Shown piece after piece: positions 1 to 7,411 of a stretch of DNA of 40,294 nt (its first letter is position 1; the number at the start of each line of letters is the position of its first letter). The translations under genes and the position numbers were made by a program. The notes beneath the pieces were generated by a model. It made no database searches. It saw only the letters and a program-made list of their open reading frames with translations, and was not told the origin of the DNA. Source of the stretch: JBBAAP01 sp043808305 (GTDB taxonomy: Bacteria; Planctomycetota; MHYJ01; JACQXL01); the NCBI GenBank assembly GCA_043808305.1, contig JAZDFB010000051.1:1-40294 (forward strand), written 5' to 3'.

Positions 1-889
1 CTTTAGAATCATTCGGATTTAGATTTCGCGCCTTATTATAATCAGCAATAGCCAGATTAAGGTCACCTTTATCTTTATATGCAACGCCGCGGTTATTGTA
101 AGCCTCGGTAAAGTTTGGACTCAGTTCTATCGCTTTGGTGCAATTAGCAATATCCAAGTCAAGGTCGCCCTTATCATAACATGCAAGACCCCAGTTGTGG
201 TAAGCCGAGGCATATTTTGGGTTTAATTCTATCGCCTTGGTATAATCGGAAATAGCACCGTCAATGTCGCCTTTCATTCTTTTCCCCTCCCCACGATTAT
301 TATAAGCCATAGCCAATTTTGGGTCTAACTTGATTGCCATATCAAAATCAGCGATAGCGCCGTCTAAATCACTTTTTCCCAGCTTTAATACGCCACGATT
401 GTAATACGCCCCAGAATACTTTGGGTTTAGTTCTATTGCCTTATTATAATCAGCAATAGCCTGGTCAAGGCTACCTTGCTTATAGTAGGCAAGACCGTGG
501 TTGTTGTAAGCCTCAGCAATGGTTGGATCCAATTCTATTGCTTTATCAGCGGTTTTGAGCGCTTCCTCATAACGGCTAAGTCCTACAAGAGCTGCGCTTT
601 TGTTACACCATGCTTTAGAATTATTCGGATTTAGCGCTATGGCTTTATCAGCGGTTTTTAACATCTCTTCAAAGTGACTGGTATTCGTAAGCTCTGATTC
701 GTTATTAGGTATTTCTTTCAGGGTGGTTTGCTCCGCTGGTTTTACCTCGGTTGGTTTCTGCTCCGGTGAATAAGGTGTTTTGCTGTATTGGTCTACTAAA
801 CGTTTTCCCGGGCTTTGGCTACTGGAACAGGCCGGGATGATGCCGAATACGATTAGGGCGGTTAATGATATGAATATTATCTGCCTCAT
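1..889 (-). CDS. TPR-repeat lipoprotein, 3' end beyond the window
   Basis: The frame opens at the ATG at 889-887 and stays open to the window edge, giving 296 residues without a stop, so the C-terminus is missing. The N-terminus (MRQIIFISLTALIVFGIIPAC) is a lipoprotein signal whose lipobox ends in Cys. A Gln/Lys/Pro/Glu-rich linker follows. Then come repeated 34-residue TPR units with a recurring core such as AYNNRGVAYKDKGDLNLAIA, each beginning near KAIELNP. TPRs are protein-binding scaffolds, so this is probably an envelope-anchored scaffold; the partner is unknown. A good promoter candidate lies just upstream (896-924), placing the ATG close to the transcription start. Confidence 0.85.
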   Translation of the reverse strand, partial: MRQIIFISLTALIVFGIIPACSSSQSPGKRLVDQYSKTPYSPEQKPTEVKPAEQTTLKEIPNNESELTNTSHFEEMLKTADKAIALNPNNSKAWCNKSAALVGLSRYEEALKTADKAIELDPTIAEAYNNHGLAYYKQGSLDQAIADYNKAIELNPKYSGAYYNRGVLKLGKSDLDGAIADFDMAIKLDPKLAMAYNNRGEGKRMKGDIDGAISDYTKAIELNPKYASAYHNWGLACYDKGDLDLDIANCTKAIELSPNFTEAYNNRGVAYKDKGDLNLAIADYNKARNLNPNDSK

Positions 890-895
890 AATAGA

Positions 896-924
896 TAACT
901 AACCATACAGGCATTGTTTGTCAA
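896..924 (-). promoter_or_regulatory. sigma70-like promoter for the TPR lipoprotein
   Basis: On the minus strand TTGACA (924-919) is followed after 17 bp by TAGTTA (901-896), with the start codon at 889. The bases just upstream (GGCTGAATAAATTGACA) nearly match those upstream of the HEAT lipoprotein gene at 3885-3901, so the two minus-strand lipoprotein genes share a promoter-proximal sequence. Confidence 0.5.
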
Positions 925-970
925 TTTATTCAGCCACAGAGACACAGAGCACTTAGAGGCCTTGATGACA

Positions 971-1052
971 GGGACTGTTCTGACGGAATAGTCCCAAAGG
1001 GAGGCTCTCGCACCCGGGATAAGGGACAACCCCGACGAAATAGTCGGGATAA
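971..1052. repeat. Short hairpins with GGAATA-type loops
   Basis: This intergenic stretch holds GGGACT/AGTCCC (971-976 with 990-995) and CCCGAC-GAAATA-GTCGGG (1031-1048), the latter followed by ATAAG. The part around 984-1022 also resembles 4077-4114, including GGGAGGCT, TCGCACC and GGGATAA. I see no gene here. These belong to the hairpin family described in the findings. Confidence 0.7.
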
Positions 1053-1152
1053 GTGCCGGGCCCTGATGGAGTAATCAGGATAAGGGACACTAACTCCCTA
1101 TGCTCGAAGTGTCCCTAATAACTCGTTGCACTTGAACCGGCACTAATAACTC
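1045..1152. repeat. 108-bp hairpin-array repeat, copy 1
   Basis: This block matches 3945-4052 base for base except at one position (1133 versus 4033). Inside it are an outer 8-bp stem AGTGCCGG (1052-1059) pairing with CCGGCACT (1137-1144), and two inner hairpins: CCTGAT-GGAGTA-ATCAGG (1062-1079) and GGGACACT/AGTGTCCC (1084-1091 with 1108-1115, 16-nt loop). The loop-like word AACTC...TCGA/TTGA recurs with a 28-bp period at 1092, 1120 and 1148. It could fold as a branched structure in RNA or extruded DNA. Confidence 0.85.
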
Positions 1153-1266
1153 GCTATGCTCGAAGTGTCACTAAGAAAGGCGGTAGCTCTAGCTCTGGCG
1201 GATATAGGTTCGCTTCTTGTCGTTATTTTAGTTGACTTGGCCGGTAAATATGATTTAATAAGAATT

Positions 1267-1488
1267 ATGAATGACTTAAGACAATGGGCCGATAAGATGG
1301 CGCGGATAGGCGATTACAAGCGTAAAGAGAACGCCCGATGGCTTAATAAGATATCCATCCGCCAGCGGATTAAGATGATTGAGGAATTAATGCTTATGGC
1401 AGATATGCCTGTTAATGGACTTCCGGCATCACGCCTTTTTTGTTCCTTAGCCAAATCATTAGAAAAACGATATGCCAGCAAAGCGTAG
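1267..1488 (+). CDS. Small protein paired with a nucleotidyltransferase
   Basis: The frame can be opened upstream at 1156, but that ATG lies inside the hairpin repeat and the residues before the internal Met are unlikely to be native. I therefore prefer the ATG at 1267, giving about 73 residues: Lys/Arg-rich, predicted helical, with cores such as WLNKISIRQRIKMIEELM. A weak promoter-like pair (TTGACT at 1232, TTTAAT at 1254) would put transcription start almost on this ATG. The stop overlaps the next gene by 17 nt, indicating translational coupling. Small helical proteins coupled to nucleotidyltransferases are often antitoxins or adaptors, but this family is not recognised and no function is assigned. 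Confidence 0.6.
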   Translation: MNDLRQWADKMARIGDYKRKENARWLNKISIRQRIKMIEELMLMADMPVNGLPASRLFCSLAKSLEKRYASKA

Positions 1489-2035
1489 CTTCCGGGACCT
1501 TTTTAACGCCGCCATTGGCCTCTTAAACAAAGAAGATATTGAATATGTGCTTATAGGCGGGGTGGCGTCTGATATCTGGGGCAGACCGAGGAAAACTCTG
1601 GATGTGGATATTGTGCTTCAGGTTTTGCCCCGGGGTTATACGGATTTTTTGGCCAAGGCTCAAAAGCATAAATTTACCTTCAATTACGATAAGGCATTGA
1701 GACAGCTTAAGAATATGGGGATGTGCCGCCTGAATTACGGCGGCTATCATGCGGATTTCATTATGGGCTATTCTGAGTTTGAAGAGGTGATATTCCTAAG
1801 GAAGCGGAAAGTTAAGATATTTGATAAGGTTATTTGGGTGGCTTCGGCTGAGGATGTGATTCTTTATAAACTGCTATCCAACCGGCCGATAGACCAGTCC
1901 GATATCGCCAATATTATTATTGCTCAGGGAAACAAATTGGATAAGCATTACCTGAGGATACGGGCTCGCCAGATGCAGAAAGGCCTTTTTCGGACAGATA
2001 TCAAAACCGGCCTGGAAAAAGCCCTGGACGAATAG
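1472..2035 (+). CDS. Nucleotidyltransferase-fold protein (AbiEii/MNT-like)
   Basis: This 187-residue protein carries the signature of the DNA polymerase beta-like nucleotidyltransferase fold: YVLIGGVASDIWGRPRKTLD followed by VDIV. That is the GG helix turn, then the paired Asp residues (DVD) that bind metal. Later come a basic centre and SAEDVILYKLLSNR, typical of AbiEii/DUF6036-like minimal nucleotidyltransferases. Such proteins transfer nucleotides to tRNA or protein targets, and many are toxins of two-gene systems. Here it overlaps an upstream small gene and lies between two copies of a 108-bp repeat, which fits a mobile or defence-like cassette. The toxin role is inferred; it could also be an orphan modification enzyme. 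Confidence 0.75.
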   Translation: MPAKRSFRDLFNAAIGLLNKEDIEYVLIGGVASDIWGRPRKTLDVDIVLQVLPRGYTDFLAKAQKHKFTFNYDKALRQLKNMGMCRLNYGGYHADFIMGYSEFEEVIFLRKRKVKIFDKVIWVASAEDVILYKLLSNRPIDQSDIANIIIAQGNKLDKHYLRIRARQMQKGLFRTDIKTGLEKALDE

Positions 2036-2107
2036 CGCTGCAACCACGAATAGCCACGAATGAACACTAACCGCGGATTGGGTAGATTAGGCCGATTAAC
2101 CTAAGTT
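2036..2107. other. Convergent intergenic spacer with CCACGAAT repeats
   Basis: This short spacer between convergent stops contains AACCACGAATAGCCACGAAT followed by GAACACTAA, a degenerate tandem of CCACGAAT. A relative in opposite orientation occurs at 30991-31024. TTAGG (2085-2089 region) and CCTAA (near 2099) form a weak inverted repeat. No convincing terminator with a U-run is seen. Confidence 0.4.
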
Positions 2108-3829
2108 CTATTTTTTCTCTTCCGGGACTTCCACTCCGAGCTCTTTGAGCGCCGCACGGGCACGGGCTATCTCAAGTTCATCGTTATAATGCCGGATAAG
2201 GAATTTGATATCCCCGATATTATCTTTGCCGATACGCTCTTTTGCGCCCAGTTCCACCAGGGAGATAGCGGCAAATCCGCGCACATGGGGAATCCCGCTC
2301 TTGAGGCATTTTTGCAGTTCCGGGATGGCTTCATAGGCGCGCAGTTTACCTAAGGCGCCGGCGGCTGCTTCCTGGACATTCCAGATGTCATCATCCAGCG
2401 CCTTAATCAACAGCGGTATCGCCTCGGTTGCGCCGATGTCGCCCAGGGCGGTTACCGCTGACCAGCGGATATGACCCTGCGGTTCGTTCTTAAGTAATTC
2501 TATCAGGTCGGGAATCGCCTCTTTTGCCTTGAGTTTTCCCAGGTCGCTAGCCGCTCCTTCGCGACGCGCCTCGCTTTCGCTTTTAAGTAAGGGTATCAGA
2601 AACGGTATCAAAAACGGTATTGCTTCTGTAACCCGCATCTTGACCAACGCATTCATCGCGCTATCACGCACCCGACTATTTAAAAGGTTGATTATTTGCG
2701 GTATGGCTTCTCTGGCATCAAGGCGGGCAAGCACTTCAATAGCCGCGCACTGTAAAAATATATCATCACTGTCCAGAAGATTGATTATTTTTGGCACAAC
2801 ATCTCTATCTCCGATTTGGCTTATGGCCTCTACTGCCGCCGCTCGTATTGAGCTGTTGGCATCCGCCACATAAGCGCCAGGTTTTTGTTGTGCAGGAGGA
2901 CGGCTTTCCAACTCCAACAGTTTTATCAGTTCCGGTAGCGCTTCGGTCGCTTTTAACCGACCAAGTGAGATAATAGCCGGCTCGCAAAGGCGCTTATCAT
3001 TCAGTAGGTTTATCAGTTTCGGGATAGATTCTTTTGCTTCTAATTCACCAAGGGCTTCAATCGCCTCCATACGGACTGTCTCATCAGCATCATCAAGGCG
3101 CTTCATCATTTCCGGTATGATTTCCTTAGCCTTGATATCTACTAAAACTCCTATCGCCCGACGACGCGCATAGCTGTCTTCGTTGGTTAGTAATTTGAGA
3201 AGTTCCGGGATTACCTCGGTTGCATTTAGTTTGACAAGCGTTTCAGCCGCATATGCCTGCGGATTAGGATAACGTTGTGTTTGGGCATTGACTTCTCTTT
3301 CCATAAACATCTTTAATAGCTCAGGAATGGCCTCCCGGGCGTTCATACCGGCCAGTACGTTAACGGCATGATGACCTGCAAATGGGGCTTCGCTTCGGAG
3401 TAGTTTTAAGAGTTCCGGCACGGCTGATTTATCGTTCATCTTAATAAGCGCATCCTCCGCGTAGAGCCGCTCAATCCAGCTCTGCGATGTAGAGTCATAA
3501 TTTGTCAGCTTACGCACCAGTTCTTTTATCTGTTGCTGGCGTGCTTCATCTGTCGGAATAAGTAGGCTACTACCGCTGGCTACGGGCACAGATGCCTGAC
3601 CGGTAGGGGAGATGGGTTTTTGAGTCACGGACGGTTGCACGTTTAAAGCAGATGGCTGAACAGGCGGTGGCTTGGCAGTTATTTCCTGCGGCGGTGTTTG
3701 GGCAGTTGTTTCCTGCTGGGGCGGGGCCGTAGTGGTTTCGGGCGGTTTGGTCTGGGTGCCTGTGCAACCCGATACTATAACCAGCCAGATTAGCAAAGCG
3801 ATTGTCAGTCGTTTCATTGATACTTTCAT
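2108..3829 (-). CDS. HEAT/PBS-lyase-repeat lipoprotein
   Basis: I place the start at 3829, where an upstream GGAG lies about 7 nt away; an upstream TTG at 3847 is less likely. The 573-residue product begins with a lipoprotein signal (MKRLTIALLIWLVIVSGC) and a Pro/Thr/Gln-rich linker of about 70 residues. The rest is roughly thirteen HEAT-like repeats of about 31-38 residues with a recurring AIPELLKLL core and small-residue second helices. HEAT solenoids bind proteins; no catalytic motif is seen. A 12-bp tandem duplication (2592-2616) inserts an extra IPFL in one repeat. It is transcribed toward the nucleotidyltransferase gene. The role is probably an envelope scaffold. Confidence 0.85.
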   Translation of the reverse strand: MKVSMKRLTIALLIWLVIVSGCTGTQTKPPETTTAPPQQETTAQTPPQEITAKPPPVQPSALNVQPSVTQKPISPTGQASVPVASGSSLLIPTDEARQQQIKELVRKLTNYDSTSQSWIERLYAEDALIKMNDKSAVPELLKLLRSEAPFAGHHAVNVLAGMNAREAIPELLKMFMEREVNAQTQRYPNPQAYAAETLVKLNATEVIPELLKLLTNEDSYARRRAIGVLVDIKAKEIIPEMMKRLDDADETVRMEAIEALGELEAKESIPKLINLLNDKRLCEPAIISLGRLKATEALPELIKLLELESRPPAQQKPGAYVADANSSIRAAAVEAISQIGDRDVVPKIINLLDSDDIFLQCAAIEVLARLDAREAIPQIINLLNSRVRDSAMNALVKMRVTEAIPFLIPFLIPLLKSESEARREGAASDLGKLKAKEAIPDLIELLKNEPQGHIRWSAVTALGDIGATEAIPLLIKALDDDIWNVQEAAAGALGKLRAYEAIPELQKCLKSGIPHVRGFAAISLVELGAKERIGKDNIGDIKFLIRHYNDELEIARARAALKELGVEVPEEKK

Positions 3830-3861
3830 TTTTTTCTCCGCTATCAATAGTAATATAAATA

Positions 3862-3890
3862 TGTTTACATTGAAGGCGCGGGAATGTCAA
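3862..3890 (-). promoter_or_regulatory. Candidate promoter for the HEAT lipoprotein
   Basis: On the minus strand TTGACA (3890-3885) is spaced 17 bp from TAAACA (3867-3862), about 33 bp before the chosen start. The -10 is imperfect, but the -35 and the GGCTAAATAAA just upstream match the promoter region of the TPR lipoprotein at 919-934. Confidence 0.45.
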
Positions 3891-3899
3891 TTTATTTAG

Positions 3900-4145
3900 C
3901 CCAAGGCTATGCTTGGGATAAGATGCCACTCCCGGCGGAATAGCCGGGATAAGTGCCGGGCCCTGATGGAGTAATCAGGATAAGGGACACTAACTCCCTA
4001 TGCTCGAAGTGTCCCTAATAACTCGTTGCACTCGAACCGGCACTAATAACTCACTGCGTTCGCACTAATCCCGCTGGAATAAGTCCCTAAAGGGAGGCTT
4101 CGCACCGGGATAACGTGCCAGTAACTCATGGATTCGAACTGGCAC
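3900..4145. repeat. Hairpin array including 108-bp repeat copy 2
   Basis: This gene-free stretch is a run of hairpins: CCCAAG-GCTATG-CTTGGG (3900-3917); CCCGGC-GGAATA-GCCGGG (3931-3948); the 108-bp block 3945-4052 shared with 1045-1152; and GTGCCAGT/ACTGGCAC (4115-4122 with 4138-4145, loop AACTCATGGATTCGA). Several 3' arms run directly into ATAAG or CTAA. Only the stems change, while loops and followers are kept. Confidence 0.85.
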
Positions 4146-4254
4146 TAACTCTTGACATACGGGTTATTATAATATTTGTTATAGCTTATACTAAAGTATT
4201 TATATAATGTTATACCTTAAGGTATTAATGTATTAATCCGAAAATAGGAATTAT
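4146..4254 (+). promoter_or_regulatory. AT-rich leader upstream of kdsD
   Basis: The region is very AT-rich and holds several -10-like words (TATAAT at 4168-4173 and at 4203-4208) and a TTGACA at 4152-4157, but no pair with standard 16-18 bp spacing. ATACCTTAAGGTAT (around 4211-4224) is a perfect 14-bp palindrome, echoed nearby by ATACTAAAGTAT, and could be an operator. AGGAA sits just before the kdsD ATG. A promoter is likely here but its exact position is not resolved. Confidence 0.4.
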
Positions 4255-5226
4255 ATGAATTACCACAAATACGCCAAGCGCATATTGGCCTCGGAGATTT
4301 CGGCCATCGAATCGGTCAGCCGCAAGCTGAACAGTCCGGCGATGCGGAATGCTTTTAAGCGGGTGATAGGCCTGATGATTAACTGCAAGGGCCGGGTGGT
4401 GGTGACCGGTATGGGCAAGGCCGGCATTATCGGCGAGAAGATATCGGCCACGCTGGCTTCGACCGGGACGCCTTCTTTGTTCCTGCATCCGGCCGAGGCA
4501 TACCACGGCGATTTGGGCCGGGTGACCCGGGACGACGTGGTGCTGGCGCTGTCCAACAGCGGGGAGACGGATGAGATTATCAGGCTGTTGCCGTCGTTGA
4601 AGAAGATAGGCGCTAAAATCATTTCTATCACCGGCTCGGGCAAATCGCTCCTGGGCCGGCACAGCGACCTGGTCCTGGAAATCGGGCGCATCAAGGAGTC
4701 GTGCGAATGGGGTATGGTGCCGTCGGCCAGCACAACGGCTTTGCTGGCGCTGGGCGATGCCATTGCCTTGACGGTCATCAAGAACCGCCGGTTCTCCAAG
4801 GAGCAGTTCGCCTTTTACCATCCGGGCGGCGAGCTGGGCCGGAAACTGCTCAAGGTCCGTGATGTTATGCGCACCGGCAAACGGCATCCGGTTATGAACC
4901 AGAAACGGAACGTCCGCCAGGCGTTAACGGCTATTACCAAGAGCCGGGCCGGGGCGGTTAGCGTTATTGACGGCAATAAGAAACTGGTCGGGATATTCAC
5001 GGACGGTGACCTTAGGCGCCATATCGGGCGCGACCCGGCCGTTATTAATCAGCCACTGGAAAAGGTGATGACCCGGCATCCGACCGTGATTAATCAGGAT
5101 AAACTCCTGACCGAGGCGCTTCGGATACTGCGCGACAAGAAGATAGACGAACTGCCGGTGGTTGATGCCAAGGGCCGGTCTGTGGGTATGCTGGACGTGC
5201 AGGATGTCCTTTCGGTTGACATTTAA
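4255..5226 (+). CDS. kdsD: Arabinose-5-phosphate isomerase
   Basis: This enzyme interconverts ribulose-5-phosphate and arabinose-5-phosphate, the first step of Kdo synthesis for lipopolysaccharide. The 323-residue length matches the family. Residues 1-190 form a SIS domain with VVVTGMGKAGIIGEKISATL, LSNSGETDEI and the FYHPGGELGRKLL segment at its end. Two CBS domains follow (about 200-260 and 270-323), marked by VRDVMRTG, VGIFTDGDLRR and VGMLDVQDVL. It is followed 40 bp later by kdsC, the usual partner in Kdo-8-phosphate metabolism, so both probably share an operon. The assignment is strong; GutQ-type sugar isomerases are the only close alternative. Confidence 0.95.
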   Translation: MNYHKYAKRILASEISAIESVSRKLNSPAMRNAFKRVIGLMINCKGRVVVTGMGKAGIIGEKISATLASTGTPSLFLHPAEAYHGDLGRVTRDDVVLALSNSGETDEIIRLLPSLKKIGAKIISITGSGKSLLGRHSDLVLEIGRIKESCEWGMVPSASTTALLALGDAIALTVIKNRRFSKEQFAFYHPGGELGRKLLKVRDVMRTGKRHPVMNQKRNVRQALTAITKSRAGAVSVIDGNKKLVGIFTDGDLRRHIGRDPAVINQPLEKVMTRHPTVINQDKLLTEALRILRDKKIDELPVVDAKGRSVGMLDVQDVLSVDI

Positions 5227-5266
5227 TCCTGTTCCTGAGCATTATCAGTCCCCAAGGAAGTATGGT

Positions 5267-5782
5267 ATGAGCATAAAAGACATCAAGATGGTGATATTTG
5301 ACGTGGACGGCGTTATGACCAACGGCCAGATACACTTGGATAATAAAGGCATCGAGACCCAGATTTTTGACGTGCACGACGGTTCGGGGATAATTTATCT
5401 GCACAGATGCGGCATTTTGACGGCCATCATCAGCGGGCGCGGCCCGAAGGCGACGCTGTTCCGCGCTAAGCAGGTGGGGACAACCGAGATTCATCAGGAT
5501 GTGAAGAATAAGGTCGATGCCCTGGATAAGATACTCAGAAAATACAGGTTATCCGCATCCGACGTATGTTACGTAGGCGACGATTTGCTGGATATCCCGG
5601 TTATGAAACGGGTCGGCTATCCGGTGGCGGTGCAGAACGCCCGGACCGAGGTTAAGCGCCACGCCAAATACGTTACCCGGCGTTGCGGCGGCGGCGGCGC
5701 CATCCGCGAGCTGGTGGAGAAGATTCTCAAAGCCCAGCGCAAATGGGAAGAAATAATACTGGCTCACTATGAAAACGCCTGA
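5267..5782 (+). CDS. kdsC: Kdo-8-phosphate phosphatase, HAD family
   Basis: It removes phosphate from 3-deoxy-D-manno-octulosonate 8-phosphate in the cytoplasm. The start at 5267 has AAGGAAG eight bases upstream and gives 171 residues, the normal KdsC size without a HAD cap domain; a longer frame from 5162 would overlap kdsD. Motif I is FDVDGVMTNG (nucleophile Asp and acid/base Asp), motif II is AIISGR, and motif IV is YVGDDLLDIPVM. A Gly-rich tail (RRCGGGGAIRELVEKIL) is typical of KdsC. It sits between kdsD and an LPS-export gene and overlaps the latter by 14 nt. Confidence 0.95.
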   Translation: MSIKDIKMVIFDVDGVMTNGQIHLDNKGIETQIFDVHDGSGIIYLHRCGILTAIISGRGPKATLFRAKQVGTTEIHQDVKNKVDALDKILRKYRLSASDVCYVGDDLLDIPVMKRVGYPVAVQNARTEVKRHAKYVTRRCGGGGAIRELVEKILKAQRKWEEIILAHYENA

Positions 5783-7409
5783 TAGACATATCTTGTGGTT
5801 GCCGGTTTTTGTCATCCTGATAGCGGCAGTGTCGCTGGCACAGGAGACCAAGCCGGTTGAGCCGCCGCCAGACCAGCGCGTCAAGGAAATCGGACAGACC
5901 GTGACTAACTGGAATTACGCCCATTACAAAGAGGATAAACTGCTCTGGGAATCGCGCGGCAAAACGGCCGTCATTAAGGATACCAAGGTGACGGTCCAGG
6001 GGCTGGAGATGATATATTACCCCAAGCCAACCGTGACGGCGACGGATAGCGCGCCCGCGGAAACAGACCCGGGCCGTATTTTTATCAACGCCGACGAGGG
6101 CGTTATCCGCAAGAATGATAATTTCGCGGCTTTGAAAGGGAATATAAACGCCCGGTGGGAGAAAAAGAATACCCTGGGTAAAATCGATATAACCAACAAG
6201 CTGGCGGCTGACGAATTGGTAATGGATATGGCGTCCAAAGTTTTATCGTCAACCGGCTTTGTCAGCATCACGCACTGGCTGGAACAGCAAAACGCCGATA
6301 ACACGGCGCCTGAGAATGCGCCGCATATATTTATCACCGGCAAGGGATTCACCGGACAGAGCAACCTGTCCACATTTACTTTCCACCAATTAGTGCAGGT
6401 TAAAATGAACGGATTGGGCTTTAGCCCGTTGCTTTTCAACCCGCCGGCCCAGCCGCCCGGCGATAAAACCGCGTCCGGCGAGACGACTATCGTGGCAAAT
6501 GACAGTATGGAGGCCGTGCCGGCGTCGTTCCGCCAGGAAAACGACAGCCGCCGGATTTCCTTTACCGGCAAGGTCGTCCTGACCCAGGGGCCGACCAAGC
6601 TTTATACGGACCATCTGGAGATTCTGGTAGTCCGGACCGTTAATGCGCAGACCAAGCTGAATGAGTATATGCTGAATAATACCCGCGCCTTCGGCGGGGT
6701 GCGCATAGAAAACCAGACGGCGTTGAGCAGTTCGGACTGGAGCGCCGCGTCGGATACCTTCATCCGCGACGATATCGCCGGCACGGTGTTTTTTACGGCC
6801 ACCGGGAATACCCTGGCAAACCTCAGGACCAATAGCCTGAATTTTGTGGCGCGCACCCTGCAGATGCGGACGGCCCAGAATATCCTGACCCTGAAAGGCG
6901 AGAAACGCCTGGTCATAGAATCTCCGATAAGCGGCACGGCGGACACCAGCCGGATTAATATTACCGCCCGGGATGACGTCCAGGCGTATATGTCCGACGG
7001 GCGGATAGTTTTCCAGAACAGCGTCAGGATGAGCCAGGAACAGAACCCGGTCAGCAATACCGAAGTGTCGGCTCTGGACCAGCTGATATCCGATAAGTTA
7101 GCGCTTTCTTTCGACCCGATATCGAATACCGTAAGCAAGATGCGGGCTGAGGGCAATGTTATGCTGATGGGCATGACCGGGAGCTGGGCCCAGGGCGAAT
7201 GCCTGGAATGGGACCCGGCTACGGGCCAGATTGATATCAGGTCCAACCGCAAGGTTAAAGTCTGGCATAATAAGACCTTGCTCGAGTCGGACGAGATAAT
7301 AATATTTACGGCAGTCGGCGGAGCTGTCCAGATAGGGCAGTGGGAGAGGATTGAAGGCAGGTCAAAGGAAGGAGGCAGCGGCGTCATTAAGATGGCGACG
7401 CCCAAATAG
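5769..7409 (+). CDS. LptC/LptA (OstA)-like LPS-export protein
   Basis: The 546-residue protein starts with a signal or anchor segment (residues 9-23, LWLPVFVILIAAVSL). A long beta-rich region then has repeated patterns of the OstA/LptA jellyroll, for example MIYYPKP, FINADEGVIRKNDNFAALKG, FTGKVVLTQGPTKLYTDHLE and MRAEGNVMLMG. LptC and LptA form the periplasmic bridge that carries LPS from the inner-membrane ABC transporter to the outer membrane. The length suggests an LptC-type anchor joined to several LptA-like repeats, unlike the separate short proteins of E. coli. Overlap with kdsC supports a role in Kdo-containing LPS. No LptB/F/G genes lie in this window, so the exact subfamily is uncertain. 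Confidence 0.75.
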   Translation: MKTPDRHILWLPVFVILIAAVSLAQETKPVEPPPDQRVKEIGQTVTNWNYAHYKEDKLLWESRGKTAVIKDTKVTVQGLEMIYYPKPTVTATDSAPAETDPGRIFINADEGVIRKNDNFAALKGNINARWEKKNTLGKIDITNKLAADELVMDMASKVLSSTGFVSITHWLEQQNADNTAPENAPHIFITGKGFTGQSNLSTFTFHQLVQVKMNGLGFSPLLFNPPAQPPGDKTASGETTIVANDSMEAVPASFRQENDSRRISFTGKVVLTQGPTKLYTDHLEILVVRTVNAQTKLNEYMLNNTRAFGGVRIENQTALSSSDWSAASDTFIRDDIAGTVFFTATGNTLANLRTNSLNFVARTLQMRTAQNILTLKGEKRLVIESPISGTADTSRINITARDDVQAYMSDGRIVFQNSVRMSQEQNPVSNTEVSALDQLISDKLALSFDPISNTVSKMRAEGNVMLMGMTGSWAQGECLEWDPATGQIDIRSNRKVKVWHNKTLLESDEIIIFTAVGGAVQIGQWERIEGRSKEGGSGVIKMATPK

Positions 7410-7411
7410 AT

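Noticed and set aside
1092..1163. 28-bp periodic words as a CRISPR array
   Set aside because: Only three units with changing flanks and paired stems are present, without spacers or cas genes; they are hairpin repeats.
1156..1266. N-terminal extension of the small protein from ATG 1156
   Set aside because: The start lies in the hairpin repeat, has no ribosome-binding site, and the added residues do not look like part of a conserved domain.
4115..4145. TTCGAA-containing fold as a tRNA
   Set aside because: It is one hairpin with an 8-bp stem; no anticodon, D arm or acceptor stem can be built.
4152..4173. TTGACA with TATAAT before kdsD
   Set aside because: The spacer is only 10 bp, far from the usual 16-18, so I did not call it a promoter.
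4225..4887. Minus-strand open frame of 220 codons over kdsD
   Set aside because: It overlaps a very clear kdsD, is rich in Arg/Gln/His of shadow type, and has no start site.
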